From contig JAEVHH010000001.1 of the NCBI GenBank assembly GCA_017607445.1, forward strand, positions 2,728,001 through 2,792,000: a DNA stretch of 64,000 bases, in the 5' to 3' direction. The translations under genes were made by a program, and so were the position numbers. This stretch comes from Histoplasma ohiense. Taxonomy: Eukaryota; Ascomycota; Eurotiomycetes; Onygenales; Ajellomycetaceae. The notes beneath the pieces were generated by a model. The model worked only from the letters and a program-made list of their open reading frames with translations. It was not told where the DNA came from and did not search any database. Shown here piece by piece: positions 10,656 through 22,788 of the stretch (within the stretch, counting starts at the first letter, position 1; every line of letters begins with the position of its first letter).

Positions 10656-12340
10656 CGTACTCCTCTGAAGGTTGATGGTTCTCTCGAGGATTTGAACCCA
10701 GCGGCCTTCGACCTACTCATAGGTCAGTATTTAGATTCCAAAATGATGTATTCTAACTCTGACGTCTATCAGGCTCGACCGGAAAGTCATTACCTGACCC
10801 ATCCAGCAAATCTACGTCACGCGCTGCGTTCCCTCCAGATCGACAGCAACGTTACGACCAAGTGTCACGGCGAGCTACATCCCCTGTTTATAAAAGAACC
10901 GTGCCCGCACCCCGATATGGTACAGGAAACCCACTTGGGCAGTCTCGAACAGGGCCGAAAGATGGACCTGGCATGTCGTTTGTCATGCTAAGTGAGTCCC
11001 AAGTGGTCCCTGCGCATGCCGCTCCAACAGTGAACGGTGATGTTCGGCGACCATCAAAAGGAAGTCTACGGAACCTGTCTGAAGCACAAACAACAGAGCA
11101 TGGGACCCAAACATATTCTGATCAAATTGAAAAAACCACCCGTCTATTCGAGATCATATCTGCGCGTTCTGATATCGATCACCCGATCTGTACCGAATGC
11201 ACCGAGATTCTCATCGAAGGGCTTCAGAAAAGGCTACAGACCGCAACAAAGGAACGGGACGCATATGTCTCATTTTTGAAAAATTTAAATAACTCCATTC
11301 CATCTCCAGAGGAAGTACAGGCTGCAGAAGATGATCTCAAAGCAACACTACAGGCCGAGGAAGATGCCTTTCAGGAGCTTCTTGCCCTTGAGAAAGAAAA
11401 GGCTGCCGTTGACTTAGAGATTGCTGAGTTAGAGGAGGAGTCTCGCAAGCTTGACCTAGAAGAAGAGCAATTCTGGAGTGATCGCAATGCATTTGCATTG
11501 AAACTATCCGACTTCCAAAATGAACGCGATGCTTTGAACATGAAGTACGATCATGATTCTCGGCAACTTGAGCGCCTTCAGCGGACGAATGTTTATAATG
11601 ACACTTTCTGCATAGGCCATGATGGGTATTTTGGCACCATTAATGGACTGCGTCTTGGTCGTCTCGCAAACCCGTCCGTTGAGTGGTCCGAAATAAATGC
11701 TGCCTGGGGCCAAACTCTTCTCCTGCTTGCTACTGTCGCCGACAAACTAGGCTTCCAATTCCAAGGATACAAATTAAAACCTTTGGGCTCGACGTCAAGG
11801 ATCGAAAAGATAGAATATCCCCAGCAGTCCCCGAATGCTACCACGTCTCACCGAGGCCCTTCAAGTAATCGTCCCGACACAACCCTCACACCAAAGATTA
11901 CATCACTAGATCTCTATTCCTCGGGTGATCTTCCCTTGCACCTCCCGTGGCTCCACCGTCGTTTCGATGCCGGTATGGTTGCATTTCTTGAATGCCTTCG
12001 CCAATTAGGTGAGCACGTGGAGCACACACCCGTATCGTTACCTTCCCGTTCCCCACCTCCTAGACTCTCCAGATATCAATCCCCAGGAATTTCTTCGCCA
12101 GCGACTCGTTCTCTTCAAGCACAGATTTCGGGCCTCAAACTGCCGTATGAGATCAAACGGGACAAAATCGGAGATGCGAGCATCAAGCTTGGCTTCAACC
12201 AAAGTGACGAAACTTGGACCCGCGCTTGCAAGTATACACTAACGTGCTGCAAGTTCTTGCTGGCACACGCGAGCAATGTTACAAGCGCGGGATCTGGTCC
12301 TCCTGTACCAGCTACAGCCGCGATTGTGCCGAACCGTTGA
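10656..12340 (+). CDS. ATG6: Beclin 1 / Vps30 / Atg6 autophagy protein, first exon unresolved
   Basis: Subunit of the class III PI3-kinase (Vps34) complexes that make PI3P for autophagosome formation and endosomal sorting. Visible exons are 10656-10722 and 10773-12340, with intron 10723-10772 (GTCAGT...CAG) and matched phases, giving 544 codons. The first exon reads TPLKVDGSLEDLNPAAFDLL, the Beclin N-terminal signature. A linker follows, then a long coiled coil (about 11290-11590, rich in Glu/Lys/Leu) and the evolutionarily conserved domain starting at YNDTFCIGHDGYFGTINGLR (about 11595). In relatives TPLK is preceded by a Met and a Cys-x-x-Cys pair. Here the codons before it read PFRR, and no AG acceptor lies within about 70 nt upstream. 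The first coding exon is therefore missing, degenerate or spliced unusually. The identity of the protein is secure; its start is not. Confidence 0.9.
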
Positions 12341-14177
12341 GAGCCAAAGTGTACAATGTTCCGTTGGCAAGGCAACGAAATCTCAATGTATGAGATTATG
12401 TATATTTTGGGTTGAATAAGAACGGGTGTCTTTTACGCCCATATTTATACATAAAATAGATCAAGGCTGGTTTATTCAACCCCGAAAAGGAATATTTGCT
12501 GGGAAATCAGTCTACGCCGTTCTGCCCAGCTCAGCTTCCTTGTACGATACCCCAACCGATTTTCAAAAAGGCCACCCTTTGCGCCATTGGCCCGATTATA
12601 TCCGTCTCTTATCCGGAACCCTACTCCATCTCGCAACATTCTCTATTGGCTCCTCCACTCAACCCGTTGCTGCCTACAAGAAAAGACTTAACCAACACTC
12701 TTCAAGTAAGATAGCCTGGTAGAAAATCGGCGAAGAAAGAAGGAGAATGTTGTGGATATGTATATATAAGGTGGAATAAGCCATGTGGGTCCGTCCGTTC
12801 AGGTGTCTCGCCTCCATCCCCTCAACTAAATCAACATATTCCGAACAAAATACCTCCGTTCCTGTTAGAAACCAAAGCTTTGTAATATGGTATCATCGGG
12901 ATCGTTATTGTTAATATCTGAAAATGAAGAAAGAGAGACCTTAGGGCGCAGAAAGGATTTTGACCACCGGGAGTTTTTCTTCTCATGATCTAAGCATACA
13001 TACATATATGTTCAAGCTCACATTGCAGCGATTTGCCGAGCGTAAAGTTAAAAGCGGTAACCTAGATGGAGCTTATGCAATAGTTTATCAATACCGTCCT
13101 TTATTCTCTGTTCTGTTATTGTCACCAAGGATGAAGAAGTTTCGGTTCACTCTGGTTGTTTGAGAGAATGTATGTTAGAGAACAGAAGTCTGCTACCTAA
13201 GTCAACATACTTTACTTGAGAGAGTCGCAGAGGATTTTTCATTATGTGATCTTGCAAAATTGATTAGCTATTGAAAAAATTATTGTAAGGCTCCACTCAA
13301 AGTTAGAGAGAACAACTCTGGTGACAGTAGACGTCATTTCCCAGTTCTCAGTTCTATCTCCCCAATTACCATCTCCAACTCCGCAGGAGCTGCCGCTCGT
13401 TCATCAGATTTCAAAACCAGCCAACTTTTGGTCAATTGGACCTAAATTTTGAACATGTTAACCTTCTCGCCAAACTTGGCCGCAGCCCTCATGGACAGGA
13501 CTTGTTGGCGAGCTCTGAGAGATACACTCACAAACTGAATAGCTCAGCAGATACATCTCCTGCCTTCTCAAGAATTGAATCATTTTGAACTTTACAAACA
13601 ACCCGAATCTTTAATTAATCTGCGGACACTTTGTCGTCAAGTAGAAAACAACAAATTATTTACCCTATAATGTGGTAACAACATGTTACGGAAGGAAAAG
13701 AGAAAAAAATATACACGAAATAGGAGACTACTAATAGTCTCCCTGAATGACTTCCGGCCGTTTCCTCTTCGACCTTGCCTGCCATGTTCTTTGTGACGGG
13801 CTCCTAACATACAATGCCTAGTTATCTAGGCACTTAGTAACGCATGTACTTCAGGGGTAAAATAAATAAACTTTGAAGAATGAATGACAGACGCGTAAGT
13901 GAGACATGACGGATATAAGAGGAATAACGACAATCTTGGGTGTGGAGCGAGGATAGGGAATCAGGTACTGTAAGAAGAAATGCCCAGAACAGCGAAAATA
14001 TGTTTAGAGGAGAAGAAAGACAGTCCCTGCGCACCTACCAACTACACCAGAAAAAAAAAAAAAAAAAAAAAAAAAAAAGACTTAGCTTAAACCGTTGGAA
14101 ACGCTTCATCCAACCCCGTTTGAACAAAGAGACAAAAAAACGGTAATTAACTATATATTCTTTTTTCAAGCAATTTT
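12341..14177. other. Intergenic region between convergent ATG6 and PEX13
   Basis: ATG6 (+) and PEX13 (-) point toward each other, so this holds two 3' regions. Short open frames near 12426-12722 and 12960-13163 show no domain or splice logic. There is an A28 tract at 14051-14078. Nothing else is supported. Confidence 0.6.
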
Positions 14178-15763
14178 TCAGGAATAGAAGGTGCTCTTCT
14201 GGAAACTCTCAGGAGAAATATCTCCCATCTTGTCCTTAAGGGCGGGCTTAGTGTAGGAAGCTTTCAAACTGTTTGCCCTCTGCTTCAGCTGCTCGTCAGC
14301 AGCAGAACCCGTGGTGCCTAGCACAGTATTATTCCTCGACGAAGCTAGAGGCGATGGCGCAGACACAGACTCAGACGCATCAGCACCCGCCATGATAGCT
14401 TGCTGCTGCAGTTTACGCTGAATAGTTTCCAAATAAGGGCCTGGGAGGTAGCCGACGGCGCCATCACGGGCCCTGCATCGCCACCACTCCGATGGGTTCC
14501 CCATGGGATCCGATCTGCTGAGGACAGCGACAAGATCCCCCTTTTTCACGGCAAGGTCGACCCCGGCGGTGTTTTGGGATTCGGGTGTGTAGTCGTACAT
14601 GACCCGGCAGAAGTCGAGCTTCGAAGGATCGATGACGTTTTGTTGTTGATTGCCTGGGAGCGGTTCGCCGTTCGGGCCGATCATCATGCGTTTGGCTTCG
14701 AGTTCTTGCGTGCGGGCGAGTGTGCGGATGAGCTTGCCCATCAGGTAAGGGAGGCCGAAGACAGCGACAAGGAAAAAGAAGAAGGGCTTTTTGGACGGAC
14801 GGGGTGGGGCTGGGGAACCGTCAGGAAGAGTTGCTGGCATTTGGCCTTTTCCCGTGAAAACGGCAAATGCAGACGGGGTGAGTGATGTGGCGTCCGCGGG
14901 AGGTGGGCGACCAGTGAATTTTGCGATGAGGGTTCTGAACCATCTGAGGACGGTAAAGATGCCCAGAACGGAGCCTAGAGTGTTTCGAAGGTTGCCAAAT
15001 TGCTCCGCAACGGACACCATAGCTAGGAAATTTTTCTGTCAGCACGAGAGATAATTTATTACCCACAGATCAGAGGGAGCCGAGGAGATATACCGAAAAA
15101 AGAGCTATGAGTTGCCATGTAGGTGCTCTCCAGCATCTGCGCAAAACCTCCAAATGCACCAACAATACTCTCGATGAGTTGGAATGTGGCTTGCGTACTC
15201 TGGTTGAAAGAGTTTGTCAAACTGTTTGGGTCTCCACCTGGCGGTATGCCGCCGTACATGCCACCGTATCCACCCATGCCGCCCATGCCACCATACATAC
15301 CACCATATCCCGCACCATATCCGCCATACATCGACCCCATGCCCCCAAGTCGCGAGTATGGTGACGTGTAGCTATTGTAGCCACCGTATGCACCCCCATA
15401 CGGACTTTGGCCCAGACGTGACGTGCCATATGGGGAATAATTTGAGGCTGTCTGGCTAACGACAGAATTGAGAGAGTTAGGTCGTGAGGGGAGATCTGGA
15501 GCGGAGGTGGTCGTTGCGGGAGAGGTGGAGGTGGTCGCAGCAGAAGTGTTGGGAAGAGGGCCTGAAACTGCGGCAGCTGTCGATTCCCGCAAGAAAAGGT
15601 GAATTGTTAGCTACGTATTGTTTCAAAATGGGCACAGAATAGAAATGTATTCCATTCTTGTTTTATTTCGAAGGCAAGGGATGGAAGAGGGTATTATCTC
15701 ACCCGCTGCGCCAGCACTAGCACCGGCTCTCTCCCATGGCTTAGGCGGCGAAGCCGATGCCAT
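14178..15763 (-). CDS. PEX13: Peroxin 13, peroxisomal docking complex SH3 protein
   Basis: Integral peroxisomal membrane protein that, with Pex14, docks the cargo-loaded receptors Pex5 and Pex7. Exons, in coding order, are 15763-15703, 15576-15094 and 15022-14178; phases match and give 462 residues. The start MASASPPKPWER is the proline-containing fungal Pex13 opening. Residues about 40-150 include a Gly/Tyr/Met-rich region (YGG, MYGG repeats), typical of the family. A hydrophobic stretch KPFFFFLVAVFGLPYLMGKL lies near 261-280. An SH3 domain follows at about 319-382, with ALYDY-like VMYDY, the paired Trp of EWWRCR, and GYLPGPYLE. The first exon is only 61 nt and easily missed. The gene has the same orientation as ERO1, HACL and PEX5 downstream in this window. 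Confidence 0.96.
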
Positions 15764-17353
15764 TCGTGCTCAGTCTACACGCACGCACCGCTCGTGGAAG
15801 CTCTTTTGTTACCACTCAGTAGCAGTAGATGGTAAAGAACCCTTTGTATTTTAGGAGAGTCAGTGCTGGGCTAATCGCGAGGAGTCCCAAACGCAATATA
15901 TAGCTCTAATCAGCGGGAAAAAGCTCGAGATTGGTTTGTGAGGGTGTGGGCATTCTTCTCCCTTTTCTGACCCGAGCTTCCGGAAACGATGTTGTTTGCC
16001 TGTCGCTGGGAAGCAATTGATCTGATGCGTCGAGGATGGTGTTTTCGTGCAGGACAACTTTGGGCCGAGGATGGGGAGGCAGGATGACTCAGCAGGCCCG
16101 GGGGCGGGGGACAAATTTTCTCTGCTGGAGAGCCGAGGATGTCAACAGCCGACGCGCGATCAATCGCAGTGGTGGAAATCGAGCATTGTTAAGGCAAAGG
16201 ACGGATGGGTACGGAGGGGAATACACCAAATCAAATTAATCAACGCGGCACATACTGCGTTTATATATGCCTCCCAATCCACACCACCATCAGATGCAAT
16301 TCTCTCACCTTGCATTGAAGGTCGCAGCCTTTGGATCACATGCGGCGCCACCACCACCACCACCACCACTACCCGAATTCCAACCATAGAGGCCAATCTA
16401 CGGGAGGGTGTTCTAACGAAGAAACGATGTGTTGTCTTATCAAAATGCAATAAATCCAGTAAGAAAACCAACGCCAATGTAGAAATCCGTACCCCCTAAT
16501 CAATACTCCAAGACTTTTCACAAAGTCGCAACTTTGTTCCCATGATATCTCGCTTCCGTGACCACCTTCCGTACGTCCTCTATCAAATTGGCATTTGTGA
16601 TGCCTATCTCGAGTTACGGATTATAGTGGATCCAAGCATGTCCTGGGAGCAAGCGTTCATTCCCGGTTTCCACATATGCCTGCTTGCAATCTTCCCATAT
16701 TTTCGGTTCGGGGATGGATGGTTAAACATTCGTGCATACACCGCTTACGGAGTCTCTGGACTGGGCCATGGTTTTATCTATTGATGGAATCGTTGCATAG
16801 TTTGTTCTTTACCAATGTGTCCGTAGTTAAATGCGTAAGGTGAGAACGAGTATATATATATCCATAATTGGGGGGCTGGAAGAGGAAAATTAAGTAAATA
16901 AATAACATCGCTCAGCTGGTATTAAAATTTTTAGCCCGAAAGAGAAAAAAAAAAAAAAAATTAATAAAACTAAAAATGTTTTGAACAATTTGGGGATGAA
17001 GAGGGGGTTGCTGAGTTGCAGAGTGCAAAACATATGTAAAAATGAAAAGGATTCGTTCAAAATGCTCTAACGCCTGATATACCGTATGCAGTGCATTCGA
17101 ACAGGGGCATATGCATTGTGGGAAGGTGTATATACGTATATAGATGCATGAACAACAGATACAACAAAACCAACACTTGGATAAATAGGTGTCCTGGGCT
17201 TCCCTCCGTCTAATGTTGCCTTGTCTAAGGTAACATGGAGGAAAGGTATGAAGGGATATGCGGTAACGGTAATAAAATGTTCCATTTCATTTTCCAAATC
17301 AGACGAACCTCTATTTTTTGCACCTATCGTATCGTCCAGAATCCTTTTATGAT
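15764..17353. other. PEX13 promoter region and ERO1 3' flank
   Basis: No gene is supported. The open frame at 16047-16499 contains a CAC microsatellite (about 16350-16373) and has no recognisable domain. A run of A at 16941-16960 lies nearer ERO1. The part next to PEX13 holds two CCGAGG words listed separately. Confidence 0.55.
16065..16138 (-). promoter_or_regulatory. Two candidate fatty-acid response (FarA/FarB) sites upstream of PEX13
   Basis: CCGAGG occurs at 16065-16070 and 16133-16138, which read CCTCGG in the PEX13 direction, about 300 and 370 nt upstream of its ATG. CCTCGG is the known core recognised by the Aspergillus FarA and FarB Zn2Cys6 regulators, which induce peroxisomal genes on fatty acids. 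A six-base word is expected by chance about every 2 kb counting both strands, so two within 75 nt is suggestive only. Confidence 0.4.
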
Positions 17354-19364
17354 TTAAAGTTCGTCGCGATTGGGAATGCGAATTTCCCAAGACCGCGGCG
17401 GGACCGCGACTCCAAGCCAGAAATTCCACAGCCGGCTAAGCTCCAGAAGGAGGATTCTCCATCTGTGTCTCATGTTAGAAATGTCACGTTGGTTGGTGGG
17501 GATGAAGTAAGTATTGCTAACGTACGCTATAACGGGAAACTTAATCCAACGATTAAGCACATACAAATACGCCCGCCACACCACATCGAATTCTTCCCAG
17601 AAAACATCCATGATTCCCTGTTCCTGCTTTTCGATTGTGGGGTCGGGTTTAGAAGCTGTCGTTTGTGTCCACTCGATATCATCGTCTTCTAGATCTTCTA
17701 TCGAAAGAGTCTTGCGCTCCTCTTTCTGATCTTTTCGCGAGGGGTTTACCTTCTCTTTATCCTGGCCTCTACCTTTAGAAGATTCAGGCTTAACAGGGGA
17801 GAGTGGAGAAGCTATCGGAAGAGTTGTATGGACGGGCAGACTATCCTCCGTTCCAGACAATATCGCTTGCTCAAAGTTCTGCACAGCAGTGATACTATGC
17901 GATACCCGTCCGAGGGTATTGATGAGAGCCACCAACTCCGTCCGCCGTAGTGGGGGGTTTTCGCCGTTCTTCGTCTCGTCGAATTCGAACAAGATCTTGA
18001 GGGCCGCGCCGTACCCGGCTGTCTGCAGCTTACCCCATAACCGACATTTGTCACACCCAATACAGTCCATGAGCCGGCTGACGTTGCGAAAGCGGTTGCG
18101 GAAATCCTCCTTGAGGCCGTTAGCAGCTTCATCGCGGAACATGATGGTCTCGTCGAAGATTTTCGGCTGTGATGAAATAGTGTCGACAAGTGAGAAGACT
18201 TTCTGCCTCGTATCGATATCCTGTGGCGGATCGCTGGTACAGAAGGAGTACGATTGTAGGTGCTTTTGGATCTTGGACACAGCGCGAACAAGGACTGCGA
18301 AGTTAAAGTAAAGATTTGAAATGCGTTCTGGGTGGTCGTGGAGGCGCTCTTTGTAGCATTGTACATTGGGGAGCCACTGCCCAGTCTTTTGGTTGAAGTA
18401 GTCCCAGCATAAATGAGTGGAGATGGAGGCATGCATGCCGCTGATGATTCTGTGGAAGACACGCTTCTCTACGCATTCATCATCCAACGGGTAGCCCTCA
18501 TTCCGCGATGCAGCCATGACGACTTGGTCTCGTTCATGCTTGTCCACAACCTTTTTGAAATCCTTCGCAGCCTGAAGATTACCAAGCGGGAACTTGAGGG
18601 GTGATTTTTGTTGAGAAGTGGGAAGTGGTTTCAGGAAGCAATTCTCCCGATATATCGCATCCCAGACATGCCTGGCCCCTTCTCCCCCGTAACCCGTAAA
18701 TCTCTCTGGATTATCTAGTAAACTAACATAATCCCCTTTCGCCGTCGCGCCCTCGTCTTCAGGGACACAGTAATCTCGTTCATCACACTCGTCATCATAC
18801 TCGAAAACACAGGACTCCCCCACGTCCTCACCTAGCATACCCTGGAGTGGCTTCTCCTTTGGCCGTTCCTGCCGGAGCTCCTTCGCCGGATGTCCCGCCT
18901 TGGGGCCTTCCAGTTTGCTCAGCTCCTCCACCCGCCAGATCGGGGGAATATCGTCTTCTGAATCCAAAGTATTAACGGAGCAAGCAATATTGCCGCACAT
19001 TCCCGCATCATCAGACCAGAATGGGCATTTCTTGTTAAACAGATTCAAGCGGTAATAAGAAAAGAAGTCTGTGTCATGGGTGACAGATCGGATAGGGGAG
19101 GAGATTTTGTCGTTGAAGGCGTCGAGAGCGGCGAAGGAAGCACAAGCATCTGTCACGGTTGCTTTCGGATCGATCTGATCGATAAACGACCTGTTACACA
19201 CTGATCATCTTTTATTAAAAGGGAGATTGTTGAAGTTAAAAATGTGAACATACTGCGCAGGCAGTCGGGGGGTGAGCTCTCGCTTTAGACACATGGCTGT
19301 CACCTTTAGCTGGGCTCAACCAGGTAAAGACTGCTAAGTAGAAAAGTTGAGAAGCGGAGCGCAT
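17354..19364 (-). CDS. ERO1: Endoplasmic reticulum oxidoreductin 1
   Basis: FAD-dependent thiol oxidase of the ER lumen that re-oxidises protein disulfide isomerase using oxygen, driving disulfide formation. Exons, in coding order, are 19364-19254 and 19174-17354, giving 643 residues. Exon 1 supplies a signal peptide (MRSASQLFYLAVFTWLSPA) and ends in ACA. Joining it to IDPKATVTDAC restores the family N-terminus and is the only acceptor in the intron region that keeps phase. Recognisable family blocks are HDTDFFSYYRLNLFNKKCPF and a shuttle cysteine pair in ECDERDYC (about 164-172). Further on are WDAIYRENC and the active-site CIGCDKCRLWGKLQ (about 404). The C-terminal part beyond about residue 500 is Lys/Glu-rich, then hydrophobic (FDVVWRAYLYVLNRWIKF), consistent with membrane association. 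Confidence 0.96.
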
Positions 19365-20067
19365 TGCTAATCACTCCTGAAAAAATGCACTTCCAAGTAT
19401 TTGGCTATTTCATAGGGGATGGTGAAGTGTGCGGTATGTATATTCGTCTGAACTCAGGAGTTGCGAAAGGCAGCCAATTGCTGATCCGTAAAGAGTGGGC
19501 TCGTGAGGTATAAAATGAAAATGTGTGCGGAATGTCTATAGTTTGAAACGAAAGACTAGACGACAAATACTAGTAGTTACAAAAAATGTCGAGCAAAAGC
19601 TGCGCAGACAAAATGACTCCTGGTTAAATCAAGATCAAGCTTCAGGGGTATTCCTAATCGCGAGGTCCGGGAAGTAAATCGAAAGAGGGTAATCGCCACC
19701 TGGCCAAAGCTCCACACCGCACGATGGCTCCAATTGCTCCCTGCGTCGTCGTCGTCGTCGTCGGGACTTCAAGATGCAAGGTGGCCACAGGCCATAAAGA
19801 TCATCCATTTAAACCTTGGAGCTACCAACCCGCGGCCTGGCTTAGCCTCTTCTAGGGTTAGTCATGTGACGAATTTACCGCCTGATTCGTCATACCTAGC
19901 TAGAGTAACTAGTTAGTTAGAGAGAGAGAGGTGAAATTGTTCGAATGTATCCGCGATGCCTCCAGAATAAATCGTACTTAATAAATCGTAATTATGTACA
20001 CTCGTATTCGTTAACCAATAAGCAAAATGACACGTGCTACGTATATCTACTCGCTAGGTAGTATCCC
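19365..20067. other. ERO1 promoter region and HACL 3' flank
   Basis: About 700 nt without a gene. A GTC/CGT microsatellite lies at about 19745-19763 and a GA run at 19918-19931. I see no confident unfolded-protein-response element. Confidence 0.5.
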
Positions 20068-21990
20068 TTACAATTTTGCTTCAGTGGTTTTGTCCTTTGC
20101 CGCCTGCCACCCAAATTGTATGGACTGCCCAATTCCCGGCTCCACAATCACATTGACAATCGTAACCTTCTCATCCTCCAAGAATCCTTCCCTTGTCGCC
20201 CTTTCCAGCTCCTCCTCCGTCCGTACAAAGTATCCCCTCCCCCCACACATCGCGGCAAGATATTCATAGCGTGTCTCGTAGAGTAAACTCGTCGATCGCA
20301 GGCCGTTCTTCGCATTGGCCTCGTTGACGGTCTCATTCTGTAGATTCTTCCACTCACCCTCTGTCTTCGTGTCGCCATGGTAAATGCCCGAATTGTTCAT
20401 TACGAAGATCAACGCTGGAATGCGGTGGCGAGCAAGAGTTTCAACTTCCATCGCACTGAACCCGAACGCGCTATCACCTTCCAGTGCCACGATCTTCTTT
20501 GGTGTGTGTACGTGAGTGCTGCCCGGCGATGATGGGATGTTGTACGCAGCGTGTGCGGCGACAATGTAGCCTAATCCGACCCCCATAGTGGCATTTGTTC
20601 CAGCATCAAGGCGTTGGCGCGGGTGTTCCAGTGGGAAAGCGGAGCGGGAGATGTCCATTGTATTAGCACCTTCTGAGACATATACGATGTTACCTTCTTG
20701 CGGCGGCGAGAGAGAATTTAGAGTGGTTTTGATAATGTGGTAGGCACGTTGGAATGTCAGGAATTCTTTGGGTTGAGTGGGAAGAAGAGCCTTCTTCTGT
20801 GAAGTATTTTCGTTTTTCGTGGCAGAAGCTGCGAGGAGGGATGGATATGAATCCGGTGATGTAGCGGACTCAGGCTTATACTGCCAGCCAGCTAGAGAGG
20901 AAAGAAGCTGCTGAGCTACCAAATTGATATCACCCACTATTCCTAGCTCCGCAACTCCAGCATTGTGCCCAATTTCCTGCGCGTTTATATCTACTTGAAT
21001 AAGCTTGACAGAGCCGGACCAGCGAGGTGTTTCGCCAAAATGGAGAATCCAATTCAACCGGGCTCCAAAAAGAAGGACAACATCTGCATGTTTCAAAGCC
21101 GTGCTTCGTGCGCTGGATGTATTGAGGGGGTGTGAATCGGGTATCACGCCCTTACCCATCGGTGTTGGTAGGAAAGGTATCCCTATCCTCTCCACGAACT
21201 CGCGGATGGATGACTCTGCTCGTGCGTACGCTGAGCCCTTCCCAACAACGACGAGCGGTGCGCGTGCTGATTTCAATAATTGCGCCACTTTCGATACAAC
21301 CGCTGGATCGCCGCTGGATTTAGGAGGAGACGGGACAAGCGTATGCTTAGGAGGTGGTAATGTAAACCCCCCCGCCGTTTTCCCTTGAATTAAATCTGCA
21401 GGGAGATCGATGAAAGTGGGGCCTGGCCTTCCATACCAACATGTTCTATACGCATTCCGAATGGCATCGTTCACTGATTCCAGCGACGACGGCCGTACAG
21501 CAAGTTTTGTGTGCGGCGTGAGGAGCGAGATTGCGTCCATCTCTTGAAACCCCCCCTTAGTTATCGTATGCGATTCCGCTGATCCAGCCAGGACTAGTAG
21601 TGGGAATGCGTTCACAGCGGCATTTCCAATCTAGAACGCATATATTTTAAAATAACAAGCATCTACTTGTTAGCATTAAAACCTTCCTATCATAAGAATC
21701 AACTCAAGCAGGAAACGAGGAAGAATCCATCGACTCACCCCAGCTATGCCGTGTAAAACCCCTGGCCCACCCACAACCAAGCAAACCCCAGGTTTTCCCG
21801 ACATGTACCCGTACACGCTCGCCGCATAGCTGCATGCTTGTTCGTTCCTAAACGCAATAAACCGGATGCCCAGATTGATAGCTTCCTCCGCGACTTCCAC
21901 CACCGGGATACCGACGATGCCGAAGATGACGTTCACTCCTAAGCCGTGAAGGGAGCGAGCGACAATTTGAGCGCCAGTTAGAGATGGCAT
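20068..21990 (-). CDS. Thiamine-diphosphate 2-hydroxyacyl-CoA lyase, peroxisomal
   Basis: Most like 2-hydroxyacyl-CoA lyase (HACL1, yeast Pxp1), which cleaves 2-hydroxyacyl-CoA to formyl-CoA and an aldehyde one carbon shorter. Exons, in coding order, are 21990-21739 and 21630-20068, phases matched, 604 residues. The start MPSLTGAQIVARSL was chosen over an upstream in-frame Met because it matches the usual family start. The N-terminal PYR domain has the catalytic Glu in FRNEQAC (about residue 50) and GGPGVLHGIAG. The C-terminal TPP domain has GDSAFGFSAMEVET (about 467) followed by VMNNSGIYHG (about 493), the GD...NN metal-TPP motif with Ser as third residue. The protein ends in Ala-Lys-Leu, an accepted PTS1 peroxisomal import signal recognised by Pex5, whose gene is next door. 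Oxalyl-CoA decarboxylase is the main alternative within the same superfamily. Confidence 0.9.
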
Positions 21991-22788
21991 TTCTGGTTCC
22001 TGGCCCTTCTTGAAACCGTAATTCTCCTCCTTGCACACCTATTTCTTGCTCCAATTTTGTTGGGGCTGGATTTTCGTTTGAGCCAGGATGCCAGGTGTTT
22101 TTGGGGTTTGAATCGAGTCAGCGCGAGCTCGGCGTGCAGATTGATTTTGTGGATGAATGCGGAACAGGTCCCTTGTTCTTCGATGAAAGCCAGCAATTGG
22201 TAAGAGAGTAGCTTAGCTTAATATATCCGTACCGGCCGAGATGTTGCTGGGTATTTACTTTAGTAGATATGGCGGAGAGAGTTGTTCCGCCTGCTATTTC
22301 TGTGACGCAACACCAGCTCCGGCTAAAGTGGCTACAACTTGCCATTTCATGTAGAGAAATACAGAAATTCCACCAAAGAAGTTTTCCATATTCGGATAAC
22401 TTTGTACATTTTTTGTTTTATTAAAAAATTATTTGTACATATTTCTCCGCCACAGGACTGATAACCTACGCTGTACACAAAGCCAAGCAACGGTTGAGCT
22501 GTGTCATAGACAACTGAGTGGATCTCTATGCATGCTTATTCGTAGGTAGCACATTTCTAGTATGAAAATGGAGACGCCATAAATGCATTGCGTGAGTAAA
22601 AGAAAACAACACATGGTCATTGGGGAACGATATATCAATGATCGGAAAACAGTTATTGGTATTTGAGCACAATTCATACGTGCTGAAAGACATGACTCTT
22701 CACCTAAATGCTCCAGAACATCGTATCTCGTGTCGAATATAGCCAATCAACCAACTCAAAATACCCCTTTCTCTCCATCACTCAATAT
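21991..22788. other. HACL promoter region and PEX5 3' flank
   Basis: About 800 nt with no supported gene; short minus-strand frames at 22118-22345 and 22504-22746 lack features. No CCTCGG word was seen here, unlike upstream of PEX13 and PEX5. Confidence 0.5.

Noticed and set aside
10862..10862. Using the first long-frame Met as the ATG6 start
   Set aside because: The phase-matched upstream exon 10656-10722 encodes the Beclin N-terminal signature, so the start must be further upstream.
16047..16499. 150-codon plus-strand frame upstream of PEX13
   Set aside because: Contains a CAC microsatellite, no family features, and lies in the PEX13 promoter region.
19174..19201. ERO1 starting at the Met at 19201 of the long frame
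   Set aside because: It would lack a signal peptide; exon 1 at 19364-19254 supplies one and joins in phase before IDPKATV.
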